Part shown: piece after piece, positions 18,067 to 25,942 of the stretch
Layout of the letters: the number at the start of each line of letters is the position of its first letter
Numbering within the stretch: the first letter of the stretch is position 1
Made by a program: the position numbers and the translations under genes
Notes under the pieces: model-generated
What the model saw: the letters and a program-made list of their open reading frames with translations, nothing else
What the model was told of the DNA's origin: nothing
The model's database searches: none
Assembly: GCF_003952165.1 (NCBI RefSeq)
Contig: NZ_RXFT01000002.1
Location: 372,001 to 436,000 of the forward strand
Direction of reading: 5' to 3'
Length of the DNA stretch: 64,000 nt
DNA from: Variovorax guangxiensis
Lineage (GTDB): Bacteria; Pseudomonadota; Gammaproteobacteria; Burkholderiales; Burkholderiaceae_C

Positions 18067-19095
18067 TCAGAGCCCCTGGTCGTTGCGCAGGTGGATCGTG
18101 AAGGTCATGGCCTGGCGCAACCGTCCGTCGGGCGTCGGCTGGAAGGTGGTGCCGGCGTCGTCGCCGACTGCGAAGGCGCTGCCGCGTTGACCTTTATCAC
18201 TGCCTTTTGCGACGCCGAGCGGATGGAAGGTCTGCGTCTCCATGTCCTGCGCGGTACCTTTGGCACTGCGCAACACCATGCCGATGCGCAGGCTGCGCAC
18301 CCGGCGCCAATTCGCAAGGGTTGCGGCGGCATCGCCATCGACTTCCATCTGGTCGGCCCGCAGATAGGCGTTCGGAACATCGGGTACCGCAGCATTCTTC
18401 GCAGGAGCCTGGCCTGCGGTGACGCCATCGACGCCGTACAGCACCTGGAAGTTCTCGACGCCTTGCACGATGGGCGCGGACTTCCACGCACTCGTCGCCG
18501 CGTCGTAGTAGGTGCAAAGCAGCGACGGCTCGCCCTGGCTCTGCCCCACCGAGAAGATGCTGGCCATGCGCGTGTACCGCGCACCCGCCTCGCTGATGTT
18601 CGGCGCCGTCGAGGGCGCGTTGCCGGCGCAGTCGATCATGGACTTGTCGGCCCCGGTGTCCGCGGTGAGCGCGAAGGTCTGCGCCACCTGGTAGCGCAGG
18701 ATGAGCACGTCGCTGCCCACGCCGGCTTCCCTGCTCGGCCATTCGCTGGATGCGGCCAGCGGATCGGAGAGGTCGACCTTGGCGTTGTTGAACCCCATGA
18801 CGCTGGGCGCCGGGTTGCTCGCGGCGGACTTCGGGCGTGTCGCCGCGAAGAACACATCCTTGTAGCCGGCCTGCACGCCGATGCGCTGGATCATGTCCGC
18901 CGCGAACCGCCCGTTGTCACGCAACTGCGAAGCCGCATCGACCGTGGTGAATCCACGTTGCGCCACCGACAGCGCCGATACCGCTGCCAGCACGACCACC
19001 AGGCCCACGGCCATGGCCACGAGCAGTTCGACCAGCGTGAGGCCGCGAACGGCGCGGCGGGACGAGGAGGAGGCGGGGAGGGAGGAGGCGATCAA
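18067..19095 (-). CDS. pilW: Minor pilin PilW, second copy, TTG start
   Basis: The prepilin has the site V-R-G/L-T-L-V-E-L-L and the helix, then the PilW pattern F-T-T-V-D-A-A-S-Q-L-R-D-N-G-R-F-A. There is no ATG between the pilV gene and the mature domain. The only sensible start is TTG at 19095, which overlaps the pilV stop in a TTGA and mirrors the ATGA and GTGA junctions of the two operons. This gives 342 residues. A longer frame reaching 19713 runs through pilV in another frame and is not coding. Confidence 0.85.
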   Translation of the reverse strand: MIASSLPASSSSRRAVRGLTLVELLVAMAVGLVVVLAAVSALSVAQRGFTTVDAASQLRDNGRFAADMIQRIGVQAGYKDVFFAATRPKSAASNPAPSVMGFNNAKVDLSDPLAASSEWPSREAGVGSDVLILRYQVAQTFALTADTGADKSMIDCAGNAPSTAPNISEAGARYTRMASIFSVGQSQGEPSLLCTYYDAATSAWKSAPIVQGVENFQVLYGVDGVTAGQAPAKNAAVPDVPNAYLRADQMEVDGDAAATLANWRRVRSLRIGMVLRSAKGTAQDMETQTFHPLGVAKGSDKGQRGSAFAVGDDAGTTFQPTPDGRLRQAMTFTIHLRNDQGL

Positions 19096-19688
19096 AGCGT
19101 GCTCCCCGGCGTCACCGCCAGCACCACGGAAGGCCGGTCCGACGCCTTCCAGACGTTCGTGTCGCCACTCTTCAGGGACGGCCGGCTCCAGCCGATCTTG
19201 ACCAGGATCGGATCGCTGCTGTCGGAGGAGGTGCAGCCCCACTGCGCCGTGCCGTCCGATGCAAAGGGCGCGGCGTCGCGGCAGATGCGGATGCTTGCGC
19301 CCGGCAGTGCGTCGTCCACCCGTGCCAGCCAGTCGGTCAGTTCGGCTTGCGCAACTTTCTCCGGCGTGTTGCACGAGCTTCCGACTGAAAGGCAGTAGGA
19401 CGCGCTCGGGGCCACCAACGGGTTCGACAACTTGCCAGTCAGATAAGGATTGTTTGTGGCGAGCAGCGCCTGGTCCTTGTTGCCCCGCATCATTTCCGCC
19501 AGTTCGCGGGCCAGCACCACCGCCGTCGACTGCAGGCGGGCATCGCGATTGGCCTGCAGCGACGCCGCCTGCAGCGCGACCATGCCCAGCAGCCCGAAGG
19601 ACAGCACGACGATCGACACGAGCACCTCGATCAGCGTGAAACCCGCAACGCGGCCGGCATTTCTTGCTCGACGGGAAAAGGAGTTCAT
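19092..19688 (-). CDS. pilV: Minor pilin PilV, first gene of minor-pilin operon 2
   Basis: The 198-residue prepilin has the site V-A-G/F-T-L-I-E-V-L-V-S-I-V-V-L-S-F-G and the PilV motif L-G-M-V-A-L-Q-A-A-S-L-Q-A-N-R-D-A-R. Four cysteines in the globular half may form disulphides. It is promoter-proximal in pilV-pilW-pilX-pilY1-pilE-fimT; the AT-rich stretch 19700-19770 just upstream is the likely promoter region. Confidence 0.9.
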   Translation of the reverse strand: MNSFSRRARNAGRVAGFTLIEVLVSIVVLSFGLLGMVALQAASLQANRDARLQSTAVVLARELAEMMRGNKDQALLATNNPYLTGKLSNPLVAPSASYCLSVGSSCNTPEKVAQAELTDWLARVDDALPGASIRICRDAAPFASDGTAQWGCTSSDSSDPILVKIGWSRPSLKSGDTNVWKASDRPSVVLAVTPGSTL

Positions 19689-20147
19689 CGATCGGGAAGC
19701 GATTTGTTAACAAAAGAGATCTTCATCGTGTTAACTGCTGTTAATTTTGTCTAAAATTGTTTATGAATGATGCGGCACGCGAGTCGTGATCGGTGCGCCG
19801 CTCGTCGGGCTATGGCAACCGTCAGGAGACATTCGTTGTCGATCCGTTGTCGGGCTCGACGGATTTGGGGGCGGCGCTGTACCGCAGGCATCGCTGATAC
19901 CTGCTCGCGAACGCGAGTGGATGAAGGGAAGGGGGCGTGCTGCACAGCACATGCTGTGCAGCGGCTCAGGGACGATCGGCGTTTCAGCCGACTTGCGGCC
20001 TCTGCCTGCCCGGGCAGGTCAGGCGCAAGCGCAGCAGACGTGCGGCTTGGCCGGGGCGGTCATTTGTTGTGGCTGGCGCGATGCCACCCGGTCGAGGACG
20101 ACGTGTCCTGGCCGCGGGACGGAATGCTTCGAGGGGGCTTCGTCGAG
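19689..20147. other. Intergenic region upstream of minor-pilin operon 2
   Basis: No convincing gene. Bases 19700-19770 are AT-rich against a GC-rich background and carry a perfect 12-bp palindrome TTTGTTAACAAA (19703-19714) and two more GTTAA elements. This should be the promoter/operator region of pilV, though I cannot fix -35/-10 boxes. Further out are two inverted repeats, CTCGCG-AA-CGCGAG (19904-19917) and the 24-bp palindrome at 19939-19962. Confidence 0.6.
19939..19962. repeat. Perfect 24-bp inverted repeat
   Basis: Two 11-base arms (GCTGCACAGCA and its exact complement) flank two bases. It lies between moaC and pilV, about 185 bases downstream of the moaC stop. There is no T run on either side, so it is not a classical terminator; an operator is possible. 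Confidence 0.8.
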
Positions 20148-20639
20148 CTACTCGGAGGCTCCCGCCACCCAGCTCCCCGACTTCCCCCCGTGCTTCTCCA
20201 GCACATGCACGTCGGTGATCCGCATGCCGCGGTCCACCGCCTTGCACATGTCGTAGATCGTCAGGAGCGCCACCTGCACGGCCGTCAGCGCCTCCATCTC
20301 CACGCCCGTCGGCCCCACGGTCTCGACGGTCGCCGTGCAGACCACCTGGGGTGCGCTTCCCGCATCGGCCAGCGCGAAGGCCACGGCCACGCGGGTCAGC
20401 GCCAGCGGGTGGCACAGCGGAATCAGGTCGCTGGTCTTTTTCGCCGCCTGGATGCCCGCGATGCGCGCGATGCCCAGGACGTCGCCCTTCTTCGCCGTGC
20501 CGGACTCGATCAGCGCGAGCGTCGCCGCCTGCATCTCGATGCGGCCCGTGGCGACGGCCACGCGGTGGGTTGCGGGCTTGGCGGCGACGTCGACCATGTG
20601 GGCCTGGCCCTGGGCGTCGAAATGGGTGAGGGTGCTCAT
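20148..20639 (-). CDS. moaC: Cyclic pyranopterin monophosphate synthase MoaC
   Basis: Cytoplasmic enzyme of molybdenum cofactor synthesis that converts (8S)-3',8-cyclo-7,8-dihydroguanosine 5'-triphosphate to cyclic pyranopterin monophosphate. The 163 residues match the family length. The motifs H-M-V-D-V-A-A-K near the N-terminus, [13 protein letters not shown] and [13 protein letters not shown] are those of MoaC, and M-C-K-A-V-D-R-G-M carries the conserved Lys and Asp. The start is the ATG at 20639; the frame is open for a long way upstream only because it runs antisense to the protease gene. It is divergent from that gene with 54 bases between starts; no other moa gene is in the window. Confidence 0.95.
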   Translation of the reverse strand: MSTLTHFDAQGQAHMVDVAAKPATHRVAVATGRIEMQAATLALIESGTAKKGDVLGIARIAGIQAAKKTSDLIPLCHPLALTRVAVAFALADAGSAPQVVCTATVETVGPTGVEMEALTAVQVALLTIYDMCKAVDRGMRITDVHVLEKHGGKSGSWVAGASE

Positions 20640-20693
20640 GGGTGAACGATCAGGTTGGAGGTGCATCATACGAGCCCGAGCCACAGACGAGGA

Positions 20694-22259
20694 ATGCCGC
20701 GCTTGACTCCCCAACCCCACTCCAGAAGCCTGCCGAGGCCCACCCTGCAAGCCTTGTGTGCTAGCGTTTTGATAGCATCCCAAGTGCTGCTGCCGGTGCC
20801 CGCGCTGGCGCAGATCCAGCAGGTGCTCCCCGGCATGGGCGACGGCGGCGAGATGACCGCCAGCGCCGAGCGCCATCTGGGCGACCAGATCGCCCGCGAG
20901 CTCTACCGCGACACCGACTACATCGACGACCCGGTGATCGCCGCCTACGTGCAGGACATCTGGCAGCGCCTGCTGGTCGCCGCCCGCGCGCGCGGCGAAC
21001 TCACGCCGGAGCTCGACGAGCGCTTCGCCTGGACGATCCTGCTGGGCCGCGACCGCAACATCAATGCCTTCGCGCTGCCGGGCGGCTACCTCGGGCTCAA
21101 CCTCGGGCTGGTGGCGGTGGTCGGCAGCCGCGACGAGCTGGCCACGGTGCTGGGGCACGAGCTCTCGCACGTCACGCAGCGCCACATCTCGCGGATCATG
21201 ACGAAGCAGGGCCGGCAGATGCCGCTGATGATCGCCGGCCTGATCCTCGGGATGATCGCCGCCGGCAAGAGCCGCAACGGCGATGCCGGGCAGGCCATGA
21301 TCATGGGCAGCCAGGCCGTGTTCGCGCAGAACCAGCTGAACTTCTCGCGCGACATGGAGCGCGAGGCCGACCGCATCGGCTTCGGCGTGATGACGCAGGC
21401 CGGCTTCGCGCCGCAGGGCGCCGCCACGATGTTCGAGAAGCTGCAGTACGCCTCGCGCCTCAACGACAACGGCTCCTATCCTTATCTGCGCAGCCACCCG
21501 CTGACGACCGAGCGCATCTCCGACATGCAGGGCCGCTTCCAGTTCAACATGGATACGGTGCCGCCGCAGCCGCTGGCCATGGACCACGCGATGATCGCCT
21601 CGCGCGCCCGCGTGCTCACCCGCCCCGGCGTCGACGTGCTGCGGCTATGGATCGATTCGGCCTCCAGCGGTGAATTCGCGAAGAGCTCGCCGGCGCAGCA
21701 GGCGGGCACGCTGTACGCGGCGGCGCTGTCGGCAAAGGAGATGCGCGACTACAAGACCGCGCGCGCCCTGGCCGAGCGCCTTGCCGCGCGCGTGGCGGAC
21801 GACCCTGCCGCGGCAAAGCAGGCACGCTGGCTCGGCGCGGAGATCGAGCTTGCCGCGGGTGCGGCGCCCAAGGCGGCCGCGCTGCTGGACGCCAGGTCGA
21901 AGGAACGGCCCGAGATGCTGCTGTCGGCAGAGGCCGCTACGGCGATGCGCCAGCCAGCGCCGATGATTCCCGTGCTGCGCGACTGGGTCGCCGCCAACCC
22001 GCGCGACGCGACGGTCTGGCGCGCGCTCGGCAACCTCTATGGCGCGCAGAACGACACGCTGCGCGCGGTGCGCGCCGACGCCGAGGCGAACGTGGCGATC
22101 CTCGACTACCCCGCGGCGCGCGACCGCTTCAAGGCCGCGCAGGAGATCGTCCGCCAGTCCAAGGTGGTCGATCACTACGAGGCGTCGATCATCGACACCC
22201 GCGCTCGTGCGGTGGAGGTGCTGGTGAAGGAGCAGGCGGCGGAGCCGCCGCTCAAGTGA
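20694..22259 (+). CDS. bepA: BepA-like periplasmic M48 metalloprotease with TPR tail
   Basis: The protein has a signal peptide (about residues 1-40, ending P-A-L-A-Q), a peptidase M48 domain with zinc motif H155-E-L-S-H159 and third-ligand region E-R-E-A-D-R-I-G, then a C-terminal helical TPR-like region. At 521 residues it resembles BepA/YfgC (487 in E. coli), which assists assembly of the LPS transporter LptD and degrades stalled outer-membrane proteins. I start at ATG 20694, which follows GAGG closely and places the signal peptide properly; an ATG-less extension to 20655 is unlikely. The function is by family; no neighbour confirms it. Confidence 0.88.
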   Translation: MPRLTPQPHSRSLPRPTLQALCASVLIASQVLLPVPALAQIQQVLPGMGDGGEMTASAERHLGDQIARELYRDTDYIDDPVIAAYVQDIWQRLLVAARARGELTPELDERFAWTILLGRDRNINAFALPGGYLGLNLGLVAVVGSRDELATVLGHELSHVTQRHISRIMTKQGRQMPLMIAGLILGMIAAGKSRNGDAGQAMIMGSQAVFAQNQLNFSRDMEREADRIGFGVMTQAGFAPQGAATMFEKLQYASRLNDNGSYPYLRSHPLTTERISDMQGRFQFNMDTVPPQPLAMDHAMIASRARVLTRPGVDVLRLWIDSASSGEFAKSSPAQQAGTLYAAALSAKEMRDYKTARALAERLAARVADDPAAAKQARWLGAEIELAAGAAPKAAALLDARSKERPEMLLSAEAATAMRQPAPMIPVLRDWVAANPRDATVWRALGNLYGAQNDTLRAVRADAEANVAILDYPAARDRFKAAQEIVRQSKVVDHYEASIIDTRARAVEVLVKEQAAEPPLK

Positions 22260-22278
22260 CTCGAGCGCTCCCGGGCGC

Positions 22279-22632
22279 TCAGCGTTTGGAGAGCAGTCCG
22301 CCCAGCGCGGACTCGATCAGCAGCCCCAGCACCGAATACAGCAGCGAGCCGATCAGCGCGGCCAGGAAGCCGTTGACGTGGAAGCCGCCCAGCAGGCCGG
22401 AGGCGGCCCAGAACAGCAGCGCGTTGATGACGAAAAGGAAGAGCCCCAGGGTGACGATGGTGACGGGCAGCGTCAGTATCACCAGCACGGGCCGCACGAT
22501 CATGTTGAGCAGGCCGATGACCGCCGCGGCGATCAGCGCGGAGCCGAAGCTGTTGACCTGGACGCCGCTGTAGAGATAGGCGACCGCCAGCAGCGCCACG
22601 GCGCTGAGCAGCCATTTGAGGATGATGCGCAT
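22279..22632 (-). CDS. Phage holin family / YvlD-type small membrane protein
   Basis: The 117-residue protein is almost entirely hydrophobic with four membrane segments, and matches the PF04020-type family (motif M-I-V-R-P-V-L-V-I-L-T-L-P). The family name refers to distant similarity to phage holins, but members are ordinary chromosomal inner-membrane proteins of unknown function and no phage genes are near. ATG 22632 gives the conserved N-terminus M-R-I-I-L-K-W. It converges with bepA, separated by a short GAGCGC...GCGCTC hairpin. Confidence 0.85.
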   Translation of the reverse strand: MRIILKWLLSAVALLAVAYLYSGVQVNSFGSALIAAAVIGLLNMIVRPVLVILTLPVTIVTLGLFLFVINALLFWAASGLLGGFHVNGFLAALIGSLLYSVLGLLIESALGGLLSKR

Positions 22633-22660
22633 GGCGGCAGGATACCCCACCAGGGCCCGC

Positions 22661-22702
22661 AAAAGACAACGAGCCCCGGTGCGTTGCCGCGCCGGGGCTC
22701 GT
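22661..22702 (-). terminator. Probable rho-independent terminator
   Basis: An 11-bp perfect stem (22669-22679 with 22692-22702) with a 12-base loop is followed on the minus strand by TGTCTTTTG. It lies 28 bases after the stop of the gene at 22730-23194. Confidence 0.75.
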
Positions 22703-22729
22703 CGATTTGGGAAGCTGCTTCCTGCGGTC

Positions 22730-23194
22730 TTACTCGGCCAGCTCGTTCGCCAGCACCAGCAGCGCGCCCATGCCCATCACCGCGCCGGGAAATGCCCAGC
22801 CCGACTGGTGCGGCGGCGTCTGGTCCGGCGTCACCGGCTCCAGGTCGACGCCGACCTTCGGACGACGCGCATCGACCACGTGGGTGGCCGAATGCTCGCG
22901 CTTGAGCTGTGCCGTGAGTTCGGCCAGCGGGCCCTTGGCCAGCACCGCCGTCACCTGCCCGCCGTTGCGCTCCAGCAGCGGCGTCATCTGCGCCTGCACC
23001 TTGCTGAACCACTTGGCGCGCCAGTTCTCGCGGGCGCTGTGGCTCACCCACTTGCTGATGCGATGCGTCATGCGCGGAGCGCAGGCCACGAGCACCCAAT
23101 GGCGCGCCACGACGCTGTTGGCATCCGGCGCCAGTTCGGCGAACTGCTCGCAGGCGTAGGTGGCGTCGTCGACGTAAAGAATGATCTTTTCCAT
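22730..23194 (-). CDS. Conserved hypothetical protein with C-terminal membrane segment
   Basis: 154 residues. The N-terminal part begins M-E-K-I-I-L-Y-V-D-D and alternates hydrophobic strands with helices in a way that suggests a small nucleotide-binding or USP-like alpha/beta fold; a hydrophobic stretch near the C-terminus (A-M-G-M-G-A-L-L-V-L-A) may be a membrane anchor. I do not recognise a named family. The start at 23194 is supported by AAGGAG seven bases upstream. It lies 85 bases after terC on the same strand and has its own terminator, so it may be co-transcribed with terC. Confidence 0.75.
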   Translation of the reverse strand: MEKIILYVDDATYACEQFAELAPDANSVVARHWVLVACAPRMTHRISKWVSHSARENWRAKWFSKVQAQMTPLLERNGGQVTAVLAKGPLAELTAQLKREHSATHVVDARRPKVGVDLEPVTPDQTPPHQSGWAFPGAVMGMGALLVLANELAE

Positions 23195-23279
23195 GGCGTG
23201 CTCCTTCAGGTAGTTAGAGTGACAGAGACTGGGTTGGACAGGAAGTTCGTTCGCGGTCGGGGGCAATGACCACCGGCGC

Positions 23280-24029
23280 TCAGCCGGTCGTCACCGCCGG
23301 TTCCTCGTGCTTGTTGCGGGCGTGGCGCGCGGCCACCCACTTGCCGATCACCAGCACCAGCAGCGCACCGAGGACGCCGGCTGCGTACTTGATCACGTCG
23401 GTCTGCGGCACCTTCGGCACCCAGGTCCAGGCGGCGGTGTTCGCCAGGGCCGGGTCGGATACGGCCATCGTGCCGGCGATCCAGCCGAGCAGCATGCCGC
23501 CGGCAGTGATGATCATCGGGAAGCGGTCCATCAGCTTGATGACCAGCTGGCTGCCCCAGACGATGATCGGGATGCTCACGAGCAGGCCGAAGATCACGAG
23601 CGGCATCTGGTGGCTGTCGCCGGCGCCCTGGGCGGCGCCAGCAATGGCGATCACGTTGTCGACGCTCATCACGAGGTCGGCCACGATCACGGTCTTGACG
23701 GCGCCCCACAGCTTGTCGCTGCCGGCGATGTTGCCGTGCGCGTCGTCGTGTTCGGGAGCCAGCAGCTTGACGCCGATCCACAGCAGCAGGATCGCGCCCA
23801 CCAGCTTCAGGAACGGAATGGCCAGGAGGGTCAGAGCGAAGAAGATCAGGATCACGCGCAGCGCGATCGCACCCGCGGTACCCCACAGGATGCCTTGCGT
23901 GCGCTGGGCCGGCGGGAGCTTGCGGCAGGCCAGCGCGATCACCACGGCGTTGTCGCCGCCCAGCAGGATGTCGATCATGATGATCTGACCGACTGCGACC
24001 CAGAACTCCGGGGTCATGAACATTTCCAT
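23280..24029 (-). CDS. terC: TerC family integral membrane protein, probable manganese exporter
   Basis: 249 residues with about seven membrane segments. The two family motifs are visible: G-G-D-N-A-V-V-I-A-L in the first helix and S-V-D-N-V-I-A-I-A-G in the middle; their Asp/Asn residues line the ion path in TerC/Alx-type proteins. The start ATG 24029 has AGAGGA six bases upstream. The leader carries a yybP-ykoY (Mn2+) riboswitch at 24203-24342, which makes manganese efflux under Mn excess the best-supported role rather than tellurite resistance. Confidence 0.9.
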   Translation of the reverse strand: MEMFMTPEFWVAVGQIIMIDILLGGDNAVVIALACRKLPPAQRTQGILWGTAGAIALRVILIFFALTLLAIPFLKLVGAILLLWIGVKLLAPEHDDAHGNIAGSDKLWGAVKTVIVADLVMSVDNVIAIAGAAQGAGDSHQMPLVIFGLLVSIPIIVWGSQLVIKLMDRFPMIITAGGMLLGWIAGTMAVSDPALANTAAWTWVPKVPQTDVIKYAAGVLGALLVLVIGKWVAARHARNKHEEPAVTTG

Positions 24030-24202
24030 AGCTTTCCTCTTTTGTCTTCGCGCCCCTGCCTCTCCCTTCAGGGGTGACGACGGAAGGCGCATGTCTATGC
24101 GTTTCGATTCATCCCGTGCGGGGCGGGTCGAAAGCGAGGAATGAAGGCCGGGTGATTCCGGGGACTTGCGAACGCTTCGACCAAACCTGCACAGGTTCAA
24201 AT

Positions 24203-24342
24203 CGAAGGTCTTGCTCGACAGCGTGCGCGCGAAAAATAGAGCGCGTACGTTGCCCGGCAGGCCGGAAGTGTTTTGCTTCGTATTGACGACCTGACGATTC
24301 GCGCCGTCGTGGCCGACAGCGCTCGGGAGCTACTCCCCTTCG
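24203..24342 (-). promoter_or_regulatory. yybP-ykoY manganese riboswitch upstream of terC
   Basis: Read on the minus strand, the element starts CGAAGG-GGAGTAGC and ends GCAAGA-CCTTCG, so the outer stem P1 is CGAAGG (24342-24337) with CCTTCG (24208-24203). These contain the two conserved loop sequences of the class, GGGGAGTA and GCAAGAC. Between them are the typical inner stem with GTCAATAC and further hairpins. Downstream, CTTCGA can instead pair with TCGAAG about 21 bases later, enclosing the hairpin AACCTG-TG-CAGGTT. This would compete with P1 and is the likely expression platform. The leader from here to the terC ATG is about 170 bases. Confidence 0.85.
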
Positions 24343-24528
24343 TGCGGCGGATTAGAGCATCCAAGCTCCAGGTGGCGCAATCGAAAGTTTTCAGAAATTT
24401 AAAGAGAACCGCTTCAAAGTGCGCATGAATACAAGGTGTGATGCTCTTGTTTTCATAGCAATCATGTCCCTTTGATGCTTCGGGACATTGCCGGACTATG
24501 ATCGCCGTCCGCTGCTTCTTCACGCTCC

Positions 24529-25011
24529 ATGGCCGCCATACACATCACCGACATCGAGGCCGCCATCAACTACTGGCGCGACAGGACGCCCTCGCCCGAC
24601 GGCGTCACGCTGGGTCCCGAATTGCGGGCGCTGGCCGAGGTCTACGCGCTCATGGTCTTCCACCACGAGGACGAGGTTGACGAGGTCGGCTTTCCGCAGA
24701 AGGCCTGGGCCGCCTGGATGGCCTGGTACGACAGCACGCCCGACACGCCCTGCATCGCCATCTGCTCCACCAGCCAGGGCGACGACGAGTGCAAGGGCTG
24801 CGGCCGCAGCTTCGACGAAGTGCAGTTCTGGCCCGGCATGTCGCCCGTCGAGAAGCGCGTCACATGGCGCCGCATCACCATGGAAGACTCGGCCTGGCGC
24901 TTCAACCGCTATGCCGAGCGCGCACGCGAGGCGGAGCGCGATCCGTCTTCGTCTGCGTCGGCCGACGAGCCCGAGTTCGATCCCGACGACGAGAAGAACT
25001 GGGCCCCCTGA
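24529..25011 (+). CDS. DUF3717-DUF1289 protein
   Basis: 160 residues in two recognisable parts: an N-terminal DUF3717 segment (I-T-D-I-E-A-A-I-N-Y-W, residues 5-70) and a DUF1289 segment with P-C-I-A-I-C-S and C-K-G-C-G-R, whose cysteines could bind a metal or cluster. The tail is acidic (D-P-D-D-E-K-N-W). DUF1289 proteins are small Cys-rich proteins of unknown role, and fusion to DUF3717 is typical of Burkholderiales. The next gene starts three bases after the stop, so the two are co-transcribed. Confidence 0.82.
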   Translation: MAAIHITDIEAAINYWRDRTPSPDGVTLGPELRALAEVYALMVFHHEDEVDEVGFPQKAWAAWMAWYDSTPDTPCIAICSTSQGDDECKGCGRSFDEVQFWPGMSPVEKRVTWRRITMEDSAWRFNRYAERAREAERDPSSSASADEPEFDPDDEKNWAP

Positions 25012-25013
25012 CC

Positions 25014-25319
25014 ATGCGCCGCCTCGCGCAAGCTCCCAATCTCGCGATCGCGACCGTGTGGGCGCATGCCTTGCGCGAGGAGGGCGTGGCCGCCACCGTG
25101 CAGCGCGAATTCCTCGGCGCGGTGATGGGCCAGCTCCCCCCGGATCAGTGCCTGCCCGAGATCTGGATCGACGACGAGAACCAGTTCGATCTTGCCAAGC
25201 GACTGCTGCACGAGTTGCAGCATCGTCCGCAGCGCAGCTGGCGCTGCGTGTGCGGCGAGCAGGTCGAAGGCGGTTTCGAGCAGTGCTGGCAGTGCGGCCA
25301 GATGATGCCGCTCGCCTAG
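25014..25319 (+). CDS. DUF2007-type protein with C-terminal zinc ribbon
   Basis: 101 residues. The N-terminal two thirds look like the DUF2007 putative signal-transducing fold (A-H-A-L-R-E-E-G-V-A-A-T-V and an I-W-I-D-D-E strand). The end carries C-V-C-G-E and C-W-Q-C-G, a probable zinc ribbon. The start at 25014 follows the preceding stop by two bases. The function is unknown. It converges with yaeQ. Confidence 0.8.
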   Translation: MRRLAQAPNLAIATVWAHALREEGVAATVQREFLGAVMGQLPPDQCLPEIWIDDENQFDLAKRLLHELQHRPQRSWRCVCGEQVEGGFEQCWQCGQMMPLA

Positions 25320-25331
25320 CAGCGCGGAGGC

Positions 25332-25892
25332 TTATTTCCAGCGCAAGGGTTCGATGTCGACGCTGTTGGTGCCGTCGCCCAAGGTCAGCGTGTTTTCCTG
25401 GATGGTCGCCTGCAGCTGCATGCTGCGCTGCGCGAGCGCGGCCAGCGCCTGCGAGGCAGTGGTCGGCACGCGGTACACCTTGAGGTTCTGCGGCCGCGTG
25501 AGCTTGTTCTCGATGCCGCGCCACCAGATCTCGGCCGCGTGGTTGAAGGCGTAGACGATCACCTCGTCGGCCTTGTTGCAGGCCTTGATGATGGGCTTGT
25601 CTTCGGGCTGGCCGACCTCGATCCAGAGCTTGACCTCGCCCGTGAAGTCGCGCAGCCACACGTCGGGCTCCTCGACGTTCGACAGGCCGGCGCCGAAGGC
25701 CAGCGTGCCGTCGCCGTTGCACACGTCCTGCAGCTGGTGGGCGTTGAGCGCGAGCGCGACGAGCCGGATCATCATCCGCTCGTCGGTCTCGCTGGGGTGG
25801 CGCGCCAGGGTCAGCGCGTGGTCGGCGTAGTAGCCGTGGTCGATGTCGGCCACCGCGAGGGTGGCCTTGAAGATGGTGGATTTGAGGGCCAT
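25332..25892 (-). CDS. yaeQ: YaeQ family protein
   Basis: 186 residues, matching the family length of about 180. The family's pattern is clear: an N-terminal A-T-L-A-V-A-D-I-D-H-G-Y-Y-A-D-H, then L-W-I-E-V-G-Q-P and K-A-D-E-V-I-V-Y-A-F. YaeQ has a nuclease-like (PD-(D/E)XK-type) fold in structure databases, and the E of L-W-I-E-V-G-Q-P fits the active-site position; its cellular role is not established. It sits alone between two convergent or codirectional neighbours. Confidence 0.92.
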   Translation of the reverse strand: MALKSTIFKATLAVADIDHGYYADHALTLARHPSETDERMMIRLVALALNAHQLQDVCNGDGTLAFGAGLSNVEEPDVWLRDFTGEVKLWIEVGQPEDKPIIKACNKADEVIVYAFNHAAEIWWRGIENKLTRPQNLKVYRVPTTASQALAALAQRSMQLQATIQENTLTLGDGTNSVDIEPLRWK

Positions 25893-25942
25893 GGGTGCGC
25901 GAGTTTAGGCCCGGCGCCCGCCGGCACCCCTCGGGCGAAGCC

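Noticed and set aside
19767..20645. 292-codon plus-strand frame between pilV and moaC
   Set aside because: Most of it is antisense to moaC, it contains the 24-bp palindrome, and its composition is Arg/His-rich without motifs.
22279..22632. Phage origin because of the holin-family name
   Set aside because: The PF04020-type protein is a common chromosomal membrane protein and no integrase, lysis or structural phage gene is near.
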